Below are positions 55,693 to 64,000 of a DNA stretch of 64,000 bases, piece after piece. Made by a program: the position numbers and the translations under genes. The DNA comes from Sulfurovum riftiae. GTDB lineage: Bacteria > Campylobacterota > Campylobacteria > Campylobacterales > Sulfurovaceae. The notes under the pieces were generated by a model. The model was given only the letters and a program-made list of their open reading frames with translations, was not told the DNA's origin and did not search any database. The DNA lies in NCBI RefSeq assembly GCF_001595645.1, contig NZ_LNKT01000072.1:30826-94825 (forward strand). The letters run 5' to 3'. Numbering within the stretch: the stretch's first letter is position 1; the number at the start of each line of letters is the position of its first letter.

Positions 55693-56778
55693 TCAAAGCT
55701 TTTTCTTCAGTCTCTGTATACGCCGGTAGGCATACTCGATACTCTTCTCGTTCACCTCACCGCTCTTGATCAGCGACTTCACTGTCTCTACCAGCTTTTT
55801 GGTACTGACCGTATGTTTCGGGTCAAGCTGATTTCCAAAGATCAGCATATCGTCCCCTGCATTGATCGCCAGTTTCAATGTATTTCTCAAACCGTATTTC
55901 TTACTGATAGCCCCCATCTGAAGATCATCGGTGATCACTACACCGTTGAAACCGAGCTTCTTTCTCAGAAGACCGTTCACGGTTTTTCCGGAAAGGCTTG
56001 CCGGATACCTGGCATCGAGTCTTTTGTTGAAGACATGGGCGACCATTACCGTATCGGCTTTTCTGTTCAGCAGCCTGTAGGGTTCGAGTTCCACCTTTTT
56101 CCAGAGGTTTGTCACATCGACGAAGCCTTTATGCGTATCTCCTACCGAAGAACCGTGTCCCGGAAAATGTTTCAGTGAGGTAAGGACACCGTAATGGTGC
56201 ATCGCATCGATGAAGGTACTGGCATAACGGGCGACCACTTTGGGGTCTTTCCCGTATGAACGCCCCAGGCCATGAATGACATGGTTCTTCTGATTGATAT
56301 CCAGATCGACCACCGGTGCCAGATCGTAGTTGATACCTACTGACTTCAACTCTTTCGCCATCTTCAGGTAGGTACTTCTGATATGACGCTGATCCATCCT
56401 GATGACCGAAGAGGCTTTGGGGAACTTGCCGAAAAAACCGTACTTGCTCTTCAGGCGCTGTACCTTTCCACCCTCCTGGTCCACTGCGATCAGAAGTTTC
56501 CCGTCATAGGAGCATTTCTGAAGCTGCGAAGTGAGTCTCTTCAGCTGTTTACGGCTTGCTATGTTCTTGGGTTTGCTCTTGTTCACCGGATTGTAGTCGA
56601 ACAGGATCACCGCTCCAATATGGTACTTACGTATATCCTGGCAGATTCGGCTGCCCTTTTCCGCACTCGTACCGTGAAATCCGACCATCAGCATCTGTCC
56701 TATCTTCTGCTCCAAAGAGGTACCGGCCCACAATGTTGTTAGAGCCATGACCGTAACCGTTAAAAATATCTTTTTCAT
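55693..56778 (-). CDS. nagZ: Beta-N-acetylhexosaminidase, NagZ type
   Basis: A 361-residue family-3 glycoside hydrolase with a signal peptide (ending LWAG), so periplasmic rather than cytoplasmic as in enteric NagZ. KHFPGHGSSVGDTHKG holds the catalytic His dyad and ITDDLQMGA the nucleophile Asp. It removes N-acetylglucosamine from peptidoglycan fragments. A five-copy 7-bp repeat stands just upstream of the start. AAGGAT is the nearest ribosome-binding site. Confidence 0.88.
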   Translation of the reverse strand: MKKIFLTVTVMALTTLWAGTSLEQKIGQMLMVGFHGTSAEKGSRICQDIRKYHIGAVILFDYNPVNKSKPKNIASRKQLKRLTSQLQKCSYDGKLLIAVDQEGGKVQRLKSKYGFFGKFPKASSVIRMDQRHIRSTYLKMAKELKSVGINYDLAPVVDLDINQKNHVIHGLGRSYGKDPKVVARYASTFIDAMHHYGVLTSLKHFPGHGSSVGDTHKGFVDVTNLWKKVELEPYRLLNRKADTVMVAHVFNKRLDARYPASLSGKTVNGLLRKKLGFNGVVITDDLQMGAISKKYGLRNTLKLAINAGDDMLIFGNQLDPKHTVSTKKLVETVKSLIKSGEVNEKSIEYAYRRIQRLKKKL

Positions 56779-56787
56779 TATTATCCT

Positions 56788-56827
56788 TAATTCCTAATTC
56801 CTAATTCCTAATTCCTAATTCCTAATT
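56788..56827 (-). repeat. 7-bp tandem repeat in the nagZ leader
   Basis: TAATTCC occurs five times in perfect tandem (56788-56822) plus a partial sixth, 10 bp upstream of the nagZ start. Read toward nagZ each unit is GGAATTA, so the leader has a ladder of GGA-containing sites. Slippage would change the distance between promoter and start. Confidence 0.8.
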
Positions 56828-56840
56828 TTACCCATACGTT

Positions 56841-56986
56841 ATTAGTGTTCGGTTAAACTTGCTGCTTTATACTTGCACCATAAGAGCATCAGAAGGAACC
56901 AAATTCATTCTCCCCTGATAGTAATTTCGGTCTCCCCTTTTCATAGATTTTTTTCCTCCTCCTTTTAAAACTTCTGGATGCTCTTA
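56841..56986. repeat. Copy 1 of a 146-bp inverted-pair element
   Basis: Nearly identical to the reverse complement of 60954-61100; the longest identical stretch is 58 bp (56879-56936). Inside it TAAGAGCATC-AGAAG (56881-56895) pairs with CTTCT-GGATGCTCTTA (56971-56986), giving terminal inverted repeats around a 75-bp middle. The outer end begins ATTAGTGTTCGGTTAAAC. No transposase is present, so it looks like a MITE or IS remnant. A 25-codon frame inside is not preserved in the other copy. Together with the TAATTCC repeat it fills the 337-bp nagZ-thioredoxin gap. Confidence 0.7.
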
Positions 56987-57115
56987 AGAATCTTTTTAAA
57001 ATCACCTTCCTATTTCTGTATTTTTAACTCCACTCCACGATTTCTCCATTTACGTTAATGTATAATGTGTATAATTAATAAAACATATATTTACAATCAC
57101 AAAAAAGGGTTTTAC

Positions 57116-57637
57116 ATGAAAAACATACTACTATCCGCACTGATGCTCTTCGCACTCTCTTCATTTTCACAGGCTGCCGGTAGTCAACCGGTAATGAAGA
57201 TCACCGATATCAAAGGGGTTACCCATCAGATCACCGGTACGGAAGAGGGCTTCAAGATCAAAGGGCTTGAAGGCAAGATCGTATTTTTGGAATTTTTCGG
57301 TCATAAATGTCCACCCTGTCTTGCATCGATCCCACATCTGATCAAGCTGCAGAAAAAGTACAAAGACAAACTCGCGATCGTCTCCATTGAGGTACAGGGA
57401 ATGAGTGAAACGCAGCTCAAGCAGTTCGTGAAAGAGAAAGGGATGAATTATATCATTGTCTCCAATTCCAAGGCCGGCAACTTCACCAACTACATTTCCC
57501 AGAGAGCTCAATGGACAGGAAGCATTCCGTTCATGGTCGCACTGGACAAAAAAGGAAATGTCCAGTTCGTCCAGGCGGGTATGCTTCCGGAAGCCTCTCT
57601 CGAAGAACTCATCAGACAGCTTGACGCTATCAAATAA
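57116..57637 (+). CDS. Secreted thioredoxin-like (TlpA/ResA) protein
   Basis: A 173-residue secreted protein with a signal peptide (to about residue 20, ending SQAAG) and a thioredoxin fold with active site GHKCPPCLA. The longer frame begins at 57065, but AAAAAAGGG and the signal peptide fix the ATG at 57116. TlpA/ResA-type proteins reduce apo-cytochrome c or act as thiol oxidoreductases in the periplasm, which would serve the cytochromes SoxA and SoxX. Two TATAAT boxes lie at 57060-57076. Confidence 0.88.
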   Translation: MKNILLSALMLFALSSFSQAAGSQPVMKITDIKGVTHQITGTEEGFKIKGLEGKIVFLEFFGHKCPPCLASIPHLIKLQKKYKDKLAIVSIEVQGMSETQLKQFVKEKGMNYIIVSNSKAGNFTNYISQRAQWTGSIPFMVALDKKGNVQFVQAGMLPEASLEELIRQLDAIK

Positions 57638-57661
57638 CACTGCTTTACCTTTAACCACACA

Positions 57662-57691
57662 CCATTCTCCCCATTCCAGAGGGGAGGATGG
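57662..57691. terminator. Bidirectional terminator hairpin
   Basis: CCATTCTCCCC, eight bases, GGGGAGGATGG: an 11-bp stem with one T-G wobble between the thioredoxin-like and MFS genes. A T-run follows on the plus strand after 17 bases. Confidence 0.6.
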
Positions 57692-57704
57692 ACTGATTTC
57701 CCAT

Positions 57705-58889
57705 CTATATTTTTTTACGTGACCATAAGAGTTTTGCAAAGATCACAAGTACGATCATCAGAGAAACGATCGAAATAAAAAAGAACAATCCCCGTATACC
57801 GTATCCGTCAACCACAGGTTTGAAGAGCAGCGGTGATGCGAACTGCCCCAGAAAGAAACTTGAAGCAAGTATGCCTGAAGCCCTGCCCCGTTTGCTCGCA
57901 TGAACCTTGGAGAGGAACCATGCATTGGTATTGACAAGGATCAGTCCGAAACCCATGCCGATGAAAAGGGTACTGAAATAGATATCGCCAATGCTCGATG
58001 CTTTGGAAATAATGAAAAGTCCTATCCCGAAAAAGATGAAGGTGAACATATAGATATGCAGAAAACTGAACCGTTTTTTCACCTTGGCATACTGCCTTGA
58101 GGTAAATGCATTGAAGAGCATGGCCGTTGAAATGACCAATCCTACCGAGAGCGGCTCTCCTCCCAGTTCATTGATAATGAGAAAGGGAAGCTGTGTAGGC
58201 ATCATATAGAAGATGACCATACTGAAGAATGCCGTCAGATAGACCGGCCACAAAGCCTCCGGTACCTCTCCCTCCTTGACCGGATGGCTGCTTGCCTTTG
58301 GCTCGTAGAGATTCCTGTAGAGTATCGGCAGAAACAGCAACGGGATCAGATAGATGGCAAAGGGATAACTCCAGTGCAGCTGTGCCAGAAACCCACCTAA
58401 CGTAATGAAAACAATACCACCCAGTCCGATGGTCATTCCCTGAAGAGACATGAACCTGTGTCGCTGCTCCTCGTCAAAATAGTCCGCTATGAGTGCCGTA
58501 GAGCTGGTCATCAGCAGTGCAACGGCAACGCCAAGTACTGCCCTTCCGGCCAGAATGGCATAGAAATTCTCCAGATAGAGCCCCGAACTGCCTCCGACAA
58601 TGAAGAGAAAAAACCCGGTATAGAGCGGCTTGAGCCTTCCGTACCGGTCCACGACCCATCCGGCGAACGGTGCAAAGAGTGCGATGATGATGGAGGGAAT
58701 GGTCAGCATGAGCTTGGAAAGAAACTCTATGTCGGGTATCTCGGTGAACTCTTTACTTATATTGGGCAGAGAGGCCACAATGGTAATACCGGACATCACT
58801 CCCAACGTCGCAAGAAGTAGGAGTGAGAATTGAAGCATTTTGTTCTGCTGGGTCTGCATAGATTCACTTTGAAAACAGATTTCAGGCAT
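57705..58889 (-). CDS. MFS transporter
   Basis: A 394-residue major facilitator with 12 predicted helices. GWVVDRYGRLKPL is the cytoplasmic loop 2-3 signature and GRAVLGVAVALLM a helix-4 motif of drug-proton antiporters (family DHA1-like). The substrate cannot be read. ATG at 58889 has AAAGG upstream; ATG at 58859 is also possible. It lies between the thioredoxin-like gene and dprA, where relatives have ruvX. Confidence 0.85.
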   Translation of the reverse strand: MPEICFQSESMQTQQNKMLQFSLLLLATLGVMSGITIVASLPNISKEFTEIPDIEFLSKLMLTIPSIIIALFAPFAGWVVDRYGRLKPLYTGFFLFIVGGSSGLYLENFYAILAGRAVLGVAVALLMTSSTALIADYFDEEQRHRFMSLQGMTIGLGGIVFITLGGFLAQLHWSYPFAIYLIPLLFLPILYRNLYEPKASSHPVKEGEVPEALWPVYLTAFFSMVIFYMMPTQLPFLIINELGGEPLSVGLVISTAMLFNAFTSRQYAKVKKRFSFLHIYMFTFIFFGIGLFIISKASSIGDIYFSTLFIGMGFGLILVNTNAWFLSKVHASKRGRASGILASSFFLGQFASPLLFKPVVDGYGIRGLFFFISIVSLMIVLVIFAKLLWSRKKI

Positions 58890-58929
58890 TATACCTTTAT
58901 CTTGCAAACAACACTCTGCCTACACCCGG

Positions 58930-59706
58930 TCACTGCAGTCTGATACGCCCGTTCTCAACACAGATGAGCCCCTCAAGCTCCGCTTCATAGACACGTTCTC
59001 CAAACTTTTCCACCGTCTGCTCGAAGGTCGGCATGGTCTGGCAGAAGTAGAAGAAATCATCTTTTTGCACCTTCTGCTCTACAGCAGTACCGAAACGGGA
59101 AGCAAATGTCTCTACATCGGTAATGGCCGTAGCCTTCCCCTCTTTCAGCAGCATATTCGTTCCGCTGCTCTCACCAAGTCTGTGAGGCAGCACAAAGATC
59201 TCCCTGCCCATCTTCAGGGCAAACTCTACCGAACGCATCGAACCACTGTCGAGTTCCGCTTCCGTGACAACGAGCATATCTCCGAGTGCTACCACCAGTT
59301 CATTACGTACTACAAAGCTCCAGCCGGTGGTCCGGAACCCCTCATTGAACTGGCTCAGTACCAGCCCCTTTTCCTCTATGGAAGCTATGAGTGCATTGTG
59401 TACGACCGGATAGCGGATATCCAGCCCGTTGGCGACCACCGCTATGGTATTGTCAGCACCTGCACCCTCATGTGCGATGCCGTCCACGCCCATGGCAGCT
59501 CCGCTTACCACACAGACACCTCTCTGTGCCAACGTTTTTGCGATCCTGTACGTGTATTCCCGTGTATAGTTCATGGGACGCCGTGTCCCCACGATGGAGA
59601 CCTTGGGACGCTCAAGAAGGGACAGATCGCCTTTGTAGAAAAGTTCTGAGGGGTATTTCTTCATTGCTTCAAGTGAAGCAATATGATCAGTCACTTTTGC
59701 ACTCAT
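58930..59706 (-). CDS. dprA: DNA-processing protein DprA
   Basis: DprA loads RecA on incoming single-stranded DNA in natural transformation. It has 258 residues with the Rossmann-like fold (VSIVGTRRPMNY, SGAAMGVDGIAHEGA, GMRSVEFALKMGR) and a short C-terminal winged-helix-like end. The N-terminal SAM-like domain of larger DprA proteins is missing. AAAGG six bases before the ATG at 59706 decides the start over the ATG at 59712. A large palindrome lies upstream. Confidence 0.9.
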   Translation of the reverse strand: MSAKVTDHIASLEAMKKYPSELFYKGDLSLLERPKVSIVGTRRPMNYTREYTYRIAKTLAQRGVCVVSGAAMGVDGIAHEGAGADNTIAVVANGLDIRYPVVHNALIASIEEKGLVLSQFNEGFRTTGWSFVVRNELVVALGDMLVVTEAELDSGSMRSVEFALKMGREIFVLPHRLGESSGTNMLLKEGKATAITDVETFASRFGTAVEQKVQKDDFFYFCQTMPTFEQTVEKFGERVYEAELEGLICVENGRIRLQ

Positions 59707-59753
59707 GTACATCCTTTTCTGTTTATGTTATCAGAAGAGGAAATACCTATGCG

Positions 59754-59798
59754 AAAAGTATGTCATATTGACATACTTTTACATTGCTAAGTATGTCA
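59754..59798 (-). promoter_or_regulatory. Operator-like palindrome and half-site upstream of dprA
   Basis: AAAAGTATGTCA-TAT-TGACATACTTTT: perfect 12-bp arms at 59754-59780. A third copy of the half-site, AAGTATGTCA, follows at 59789-59798. The dprA start is about 48 bp downstream on the minus strand. There is no T-run or GC-rich stem, so an operator is more likely than a terminator. Confidence 0.6.
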
Positions 59799-59827
59799 AT
59801 ATCCACACTTGCACTATTGTCAGATAA

Positions 59828-60898
59828 TCACCGTTTCTGATAGATCTGGTCTATGTAGACCAACTCTACATCCTTGAAGATATCCTTCGCAGAAGCAAGT
59901 GCCTTCATCGTGATCCTGTGCGGATGTCCTATGGCAATGGCATACCCCTTTTTCCTGGCGATATTCACTGCTTTTCTCAACTGTTGATGTATGTAGGGAA
60001 TAGAATGTCTATTGTCAATGAAGATATCTCTTGCCACATAAGCATCTCCGTGTGCATGTGCGATCTTTTTTACCTTTGTAGAACCGATCGTCCGGCTGTC
60101 AATGAAGACAAAACCCTCTTTCTTCATAATGCCGTAAAGCGTATTCATCGCCTTGTAGTCGTTCGTAAAGACCGAGCCTGTATGGTTGTTGATATAGCGT
60201 GCTGTGGGAAACAGCCTGCGTATCTCTTTCATACGGCTTTCCATCTGTGCTTTGGAAAAAGAGGTCTTGAGTGTTTTGTACTGTTTGTTGAACTGTGCAC
60301 TCCCCGATTCCATGGGAAGGTGTATCATGTAGTGTTTCAGACCCCGGGCCAAAGTGTGGCTTTTCATAGAGAGTGCCGAAGGGGGAAAGATAGAAGGGGT
60401 CACAGGTATGCCAAGCGTCAGTATCCATTGAAGCTGTTTTGCATTGGAAACATCATCGATAATGATCACTAGCTTCGGTTTTTTGGTACGGTAGGCCAGA
60501 GCTGTCTCATCTTTCGCTTTTTTGGGCTCCTGCTTTTGCGTGTGTTTCACAACAGGGGAAGCCACTGCCTCTTTTTTGGGATGTTTCGTCTTTACTCTGG
60601 AAAAGACATTCGAGGTTTTTTTATCAGCCGTTTTTTGATGAGAAACCATTTTTCTCTCTGCTTTGGAAGGAGAGCTGCTCTCATTCTGTCCCAGATAATA
60701 CCCGAATGCCACCAATGAGACCATCACAAAAATAACCAGAGAGAGTAACAGGCCTTTTTTCGAACTGCCCTGTTTCTTTTTTTTACTGACCGTTCTTTTT
60801 TTGCTTTTCGGTTTTGTCTGTTTTTTGGGAGTGCTTTTAACGGAAGAGGAGCGTTTCTTTGTTGCTGAAGTTTTGCTGTTCTTAGATCGAGGTGCCAT
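59828..60898 (-). CDS. Divergent polysaccharide deacetylase family protein
   Basis: A 356-residue protein with a Lys/Ser-rich cytoplasmic N-terminus (about residues 1-46), one membrane helix (47-68), a low-complexity linker and a C-terminal NodB-like domain (about 135-356; LVIIIDDVSNAKQ, SIFPPSAL, GLKHYMIHLPMES, FIDSRTIG, GHPH). It is the divergent polysaccharide deacetylase family DUF610-type; the usual catalytic histidines are only partly recognisable. It keeps its position next to dprA and near ilvC as in C. jejuni. Substrate unknown. Confidence 0.85.
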   Translation of the reverse strand: MAPRSKNSKTSATKKRSSSVKSTPKKQTKPKSKKRTVSKKKKQGSSKKGLLLSLVIFVMVSLVAFGYYLGQNESSSPSKAERKMVSHQKTADKKTSNVFSRVKTKHPKKEAVASPVVKHTQKQEPKKAKDETALAYRTKKPKLVIIIDDVSNAKQLQWILTLGIPVTPSIFPPSALSMKSHTLARGLKHYMIHLPMESGSAQFNKQYKTLKTSFSKAQMESRMKEIRRLFPTARYINNHTGSVFTNDYKAMNTLYGIMKKEGFVFIDSRTIGSTKVKKIAHAHGDAYVARDIFIDNRHSIPYIHQQLRKAVNIARKKGYAIAIGHPHRITMKALASAKDIFKDVELVYIDQIYQKR

Positions 60899-60953
60899 GA
60901 TTACCGTATTTTTTATTTTGGTTATTATATCGAAGTAAGTGTAAGTTGAGTAT

Positions 60954-61100
60954 AAAGAGCATCAAGAAGTTTTAAAAGGAGGAGGAAAAAAATCTTTATG
61001 AAAAGGGAGACCGAAATTACTATCAGGGGAGAATGAATTTGGTTCCTTCTGATGCTCTTATGGGAGAATTATAAAGCAAGTAGTTTAACCGAACACTAAT
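60954..61100. repeat. Copy 2 of the 146-bp element, opposite orientation
   Basis: Reverse-complement copy of 56841-56986, with small differences in the outer 40 bp and one base deleted in the centre (AAAAGGGAG here, AAAAGGGGAG in the other copy). Hairpin arms AAGAGCATC-AAGAAG and CTTCTGATGCTCTT are kept. The copies are 4 kb apart, bracketing thioredoxin, MFS, dprA and deacetylase genes. With the ilvC terminator it fills the 376-bp gap; 61101-61213 shows nothing else. Confidence 0.7.
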
Positions 61101-61213
61101 GAGAATTTTTCTCTTTTAGATTTATGGAAATTAATTTTCTGATTTTTAATCAACAAAGAAAACTAAAGATTTCTTTTAAGTTGTATTCAGATTTGAAGAT
61201 TTGGGTAAGAGAG

Positions 61214-61229
61214 GCTACTTTAAAGTAGC
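61214..61229. repeat. 16-bp perfect palindrome downstream of ilvC
   Basis: GCTACTTTAAAGTAGC, five bases downstream (on the minus strand) of the ilvC terminator stem. Role unknown; it may add to 3' end stability. Confidence 0.4.
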
Positions 61230-61234
61230 TGATC

Positions 61235-61259
61235 GCACCCATCCTTCAAAGATGAGTGC
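61235..61259 (-). terminator. ilvC terminator stem-loop
   Basis: GCACTCATC, seven-base loop, GATGGGTGC on the minus strand: 9-bp stem with one T-G wobble, 15 bp after the ilvC stop codon. No strong T-run. Confidence 0.55.
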
Positions 61260-61274
61260 AAATCAAAAGAAAGA

Positions 61275-62342
<1,068 letters not shown>

Positions 62343-62385
62343 TTATACTTATTGTCCCTATTTTTTTACTATTAGTATTTTATGC

Positions 62386-62391
62386 TATAAT
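62386..62391 (+). promoter_or_regulatory. -10 box of the nfeD-SPFH unit
   Basis: TATAAT, preceded by TGC (extended -10 type), 29 bp before the GTG start of the nfeD-like gene. AAGGAG at 62409-62414 is the ribosome-binding site. Confidence 0.5.
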
Positions 62392-62419
62392 TTATTTTAA
62401 TATATCAAAAGGAGTATTT

Positions 62420-62878
62420 GTGGTTGAATTCCTGACACAATACATCACCTGGTGGCACTGGATCATACTGGGTATCCTCTTCATCATCATAGAGATGGGG
62501 ACAGGCACATTCATTACACTGGGCTTTGGTATCGCTGCTATCATCGTCGGCCTGTTGGACCTGATCATCGGTATGAATTTTCTGCTACAGACCATTCTGT
62601 GGATCCTGCTTTCAGTCTCCATCATCGCTGTTCTCTTCAAGTATTTCAAAAAACAGCCCACTGTCTCCAGTTCAGGACAGTCCGACCAGGGGCTGGATAC
62701 GCTGGGTACGGTCACAGAGGACATCATGGCACACCAAAGAGGCAGGGTACGTTTCGATCATCCTGTCCTGGGCAATACAGAATGGCATGCCACTTCTGAA
62801 CAAAGCATCACTACAGGTGAGCGGGTTACCATTAAAGAGGTCAACGGACAACTCATCAAAGTCACACCTGTTAAATAA
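62420..62878 (+). CDS. NfeD-like membrane protein
   Basis: A 152-residue protein starting at GTG. Three hydrophobic segments (about residues 10-30, 32-50 and 55-75) are followed by a soluble OB-fold (about 88-152; GRVRFDHPVLGNTEWHATS). Proteins of this kind are encoded next to SPFH/stomatin partners and are thought to form membrane microdomain complexes. The partner is the next gene, 23 bp downstream. Confidence 0.88.
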   Translation: MVEFLTQYITWWHWIILGILFIIIEMGTGTFITLGFGIAAIIVGLLDLIIGMNFLLQTILWILLSVSIIAVLFKYFKKQPTVSSSGQSDQGLDTLGTVTEDIMAHQRGRVRFDHPVLGNTEWHATSEQSITTGERVTIKEVNGQLIKVTPVK

Positions 62879-62901
62879 ACACTAAATACAAAGGATATAC
62901 C

Positions 62902-63762
62902 ATGCAAGAAACACTCGTCATTATGCTGCTACTGGCCGCCGGGGTCATCATTACCATCTACAAAGGTATCAACATCGTTCCGCAGGGAGAGGAGTGGGTC
63001 GTGGAGCGACTTGGAAAATTCAGCCGGACTCTCAAACCCGGACTCAACATCATCATTCCCTACCTCGATGCCGTACGTCAGAAGGTCTCAACCCGTGACA
63101 TCATTCTGGACATCCCTCAGCAGGAGGTCATTACCAGAGACAATGCCGTCATCCTCACCAATGCGGTCACCTTCATACGTGTCACCAAGCCGCAGGATGC
63201 CATCTACGGCGTGGAAGATTTCTATCTGGCCATCCAGCAGCTGGTCATGACCACGCTGCGCTCCATTCTTGGAGAGATGACACTCGATGAAGCACTCTCC
63301 AACCGTGAGCATATCAAAACCAAACTCAAAGACCAGATCATTGACGATGTCGCCGACTGGGGTGTCACCGTCAAATCAGTGGAGATCCAGGACATCTCCC
63401 CTTCGGCTTCCATGCAGGACTCCATGGAGAGACAGGCCGCAGCAGAGAGGGAAAGACGTGCCATCGAGACCACAGCCGAAGGGAACAAGAATGCTGCCAT
63501 CCTCGAAGCGGAGGGTAAACTCGAAGCTGCCAAAAGGGAGGCCGAAGCACAGGTCGCCCTGGCCAACGCCTCCGCCGAAGCGATCCGCCTCATCTCTGAC
63601 AACATCCAGGACAAAGAACTTCCGGCAATGTTCCTTCTTGGTGACAGATACATCACTTCCCTTGAACAGATATCAAAGAGCCAGAACTCCAAATTCGTCA
63701 TCTACCCTGCAGACCTGCAGGGTGCCGTTAAAGGTATGCTGGGGAATGTGTTTAAGAAATAG
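62902..63762 (+). CDS. SPFH/stomatin-like membrane protein (QmcA type)
   Basis: A 286-residue protein with an N-terminal membrane anchor (residues 5-22) and a long SPFH domain (about 27-200; VPQGEEWVVERLGKFSRTLKPG, RSILGEMTLDEALSNRE). A coiled coil of Ala/Glu-rich residues follows (AAERERRAIETTAEGNKNAA). Members form oligomeric rings and modulate membrane proteases. It pairs with the NfeD-like gene. Confidence 0.92.
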   Translation: MQETLVIMLLLAAGVIITIYKGINIVPQGEEWVVERLGKFSRTLKPGLNIIIPYLDAVRQKVSTRDIILDIPQQEVITRDNAVILTNAVTFIRVTKPQDAIYGVEDFYLAIQQLVMTTLRSILGEMTLDEALSNREHIKTKLKDQIIDDVADWGVTVKSVEIQDISPSASMQDSMERQAAAERERRAIETTAEGNKNAAILEAEGKLEAAKREAEAQVALANASAEAIRLISDNIQDKELPAMFLLGDRYITSLEQISKSQNSKFVIYPADLQGAVKGMLGNVFKK

Positions 63763-63784
63763 TAATAAAGCCTATTTTACCTCG

Positions 63785-63805
63785 TTACCACGTTTCACGT
63801 GGTAA
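63785..63805. repeat. Hairpin of the GTTCCCACGC-type repeat
   Basis: TTACCACG-TTTCA-CGTGGTAA, followed by TGCATAC. It resembles, from memory, a widespread hairpin repeat (GTTCCCACGC...GCGTGGGAATGCATAC), and TGTTCCCACGC appears once more at 63863-63873. It also could act as the terminator of the SPFH gene, though no T-run follows. Confidence 0.4.
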
Positions 63806-63862
63806 TGCATACTCCAACTTAACTAAAAAATCCAAGGTGACCTTTCATAAAACACTTATACT

Positions 63863-64000
63863 TGTTCCCACGCTGTATAGCAAAGAGACATCCTTTACAC
63901 ATGTAAAGAGACATGGTTTACACTTTTCAATATAAAAAAGCTAAAGTTTTTCCTATCACTAAGATAGGAGAGACAGATGGCATGGAAGGTAAAAACAAAG
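63863..64000 (+). mobile_element. Probable left end of an insertion sequence (IS481-like?)
   Basis: Two direct copies, AAAGAGACATCCTTTACAC (63882-63900) and AAAGAGACATGGTTTACAC (63905-63923), stand before a gene start at 63977. The 23-bp period and the TAAAGAGACAT wording resemble, from memory, the subterminal repeats of IS481-family elements, whose transposases often begin MPWK or MAWK. Only the first 24 bases of the gene are visible, so the call is tentative. Confidence 0.35.
63977..64000 (+). CDS. Start of a gene at the window edge (MAWKVKTK...)
   Basis: An ATG with AGGAGAGACAG upstream, a good ribosome-binding site. Eight codons are visible (MAWKVKTK) before the edge. The beginning is compatible with an IS481-family transposase, but too little is visible to be sure. 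Confidence 0.4.

Noticed and set aside
56867..56944. A 25-codon open frame with GGAGGAGG upstream inside element copy 1 (minus strand)
   Set aside because: In copy 2 one base is missing and the frame changes after a few codons, so coding is not conserved; it is more likely structural DNA.
60954..61274. A small gene between the deacetylase and ilvC genes
   Set aside because: No frame with a credible start is conserved; the region is explained by the repeat element and the ilvC terminator.

Overview
The window comes from a chromosome of a sulfur-oxidising member of the Campylobacterota, most like Sulfurovum or a close relative. This is inferred from gene content and gene order; no database search was run. 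The evidence is a soxXYZAB thiosulfate-oxidation cluster, hobA (found essentially only in Campylobacterota), class II DAHP synthase, and two gene blocks whose order matches, from memory, Campylobacter jejuni and Helicobacter pylori: cvpA-fur-lysS-glyA-DUF1882-SPOR-aroE and nudH-lysC-hobA-holB-folP-ligA-tlyA-ribF-cmoA next to hemW-tatB-tatC-queA. A third block, ilvC-deacetylase-dprA-ruvX, is also recognisable although interrupted. No rRNA, tRNA or CRISPR array was seen.

Layout. 1-5.2 kb: a truncated porin and soxBAZYX, all on the minus strand. 5.3-8.2 kb: a histidine kinase, an OmpR-type regulator and a periplasmic dCache-type protein directly upstream of sox. 8.3-10.2 kb: a divergent secreted rhodanese, DsrE-like protein and Tat-exported metallophosphoesterase. 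Identical-architecture 11-bp tandem repeats (TTTTACAC core) precede both soxX and the rhodanese gene, which points to one sulfur regulon. 10-14 kb: orphan kinase, thioredoxin-like protein, dapE, esterase, rhodanese and a ferredoxin-thioredoxin-reductase-like protein. 14-23 kb: gatC, ArsC-like gene, pilT, cvpA, fur, lysS, mltB, antiporter, glyA and DUF1882. 23.3-24.7 kb: a hipA-hipB toxin-antitoxin-like pair with a promoter bracketed by two matching operators. 24.8-35.8 kb: RND permease, SPOR protein, trpE, a CoA-disulfide-reductase-like flavoprotein, aroE, a two-component system and DAHP synthase. 36-47 kb: cmoA, a REC-GAF-PAS-GGDEF protein and a long minus-strand housekeeping run from nudH to ribF. 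47-55 kb: hemW, tatBC, queA, two NlpC/P60 lipoproteins, a YchJ protein and a degenerate hybrid kinase. 55-64 kb: ruvX, nagZ, a thioredoxin-like protein, an MFS transporter, dprA, deacetylase, ilvC, an NfeD/SPFH pair and, at the edge, what looks like the left end of an insertion sequence.

How genes fit together. Sox proteins oxidise thiosulfate in the periplasm; SoxY, SoxB and the phosphoesterase carry twin-arginine signals, and TatB/TatC are encoded at 48-50 kb. The main non-coding signals are a tandem 32-bp repeat with six DnaA-box-like sites at 36.0 kb, a pair of inverted 146-bp repeats bracketing 57-61 kb, a 7-bp tandem repeat in the nagZ leader, and several operator-like palindromes (hip, dprA, SPOR-trpE). 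Starts were moved from the longest reading frame where a ribosome-binding site decided it (lysS, hobA, dprA, sanA-like, ruvX, the degenerate kinase and others).
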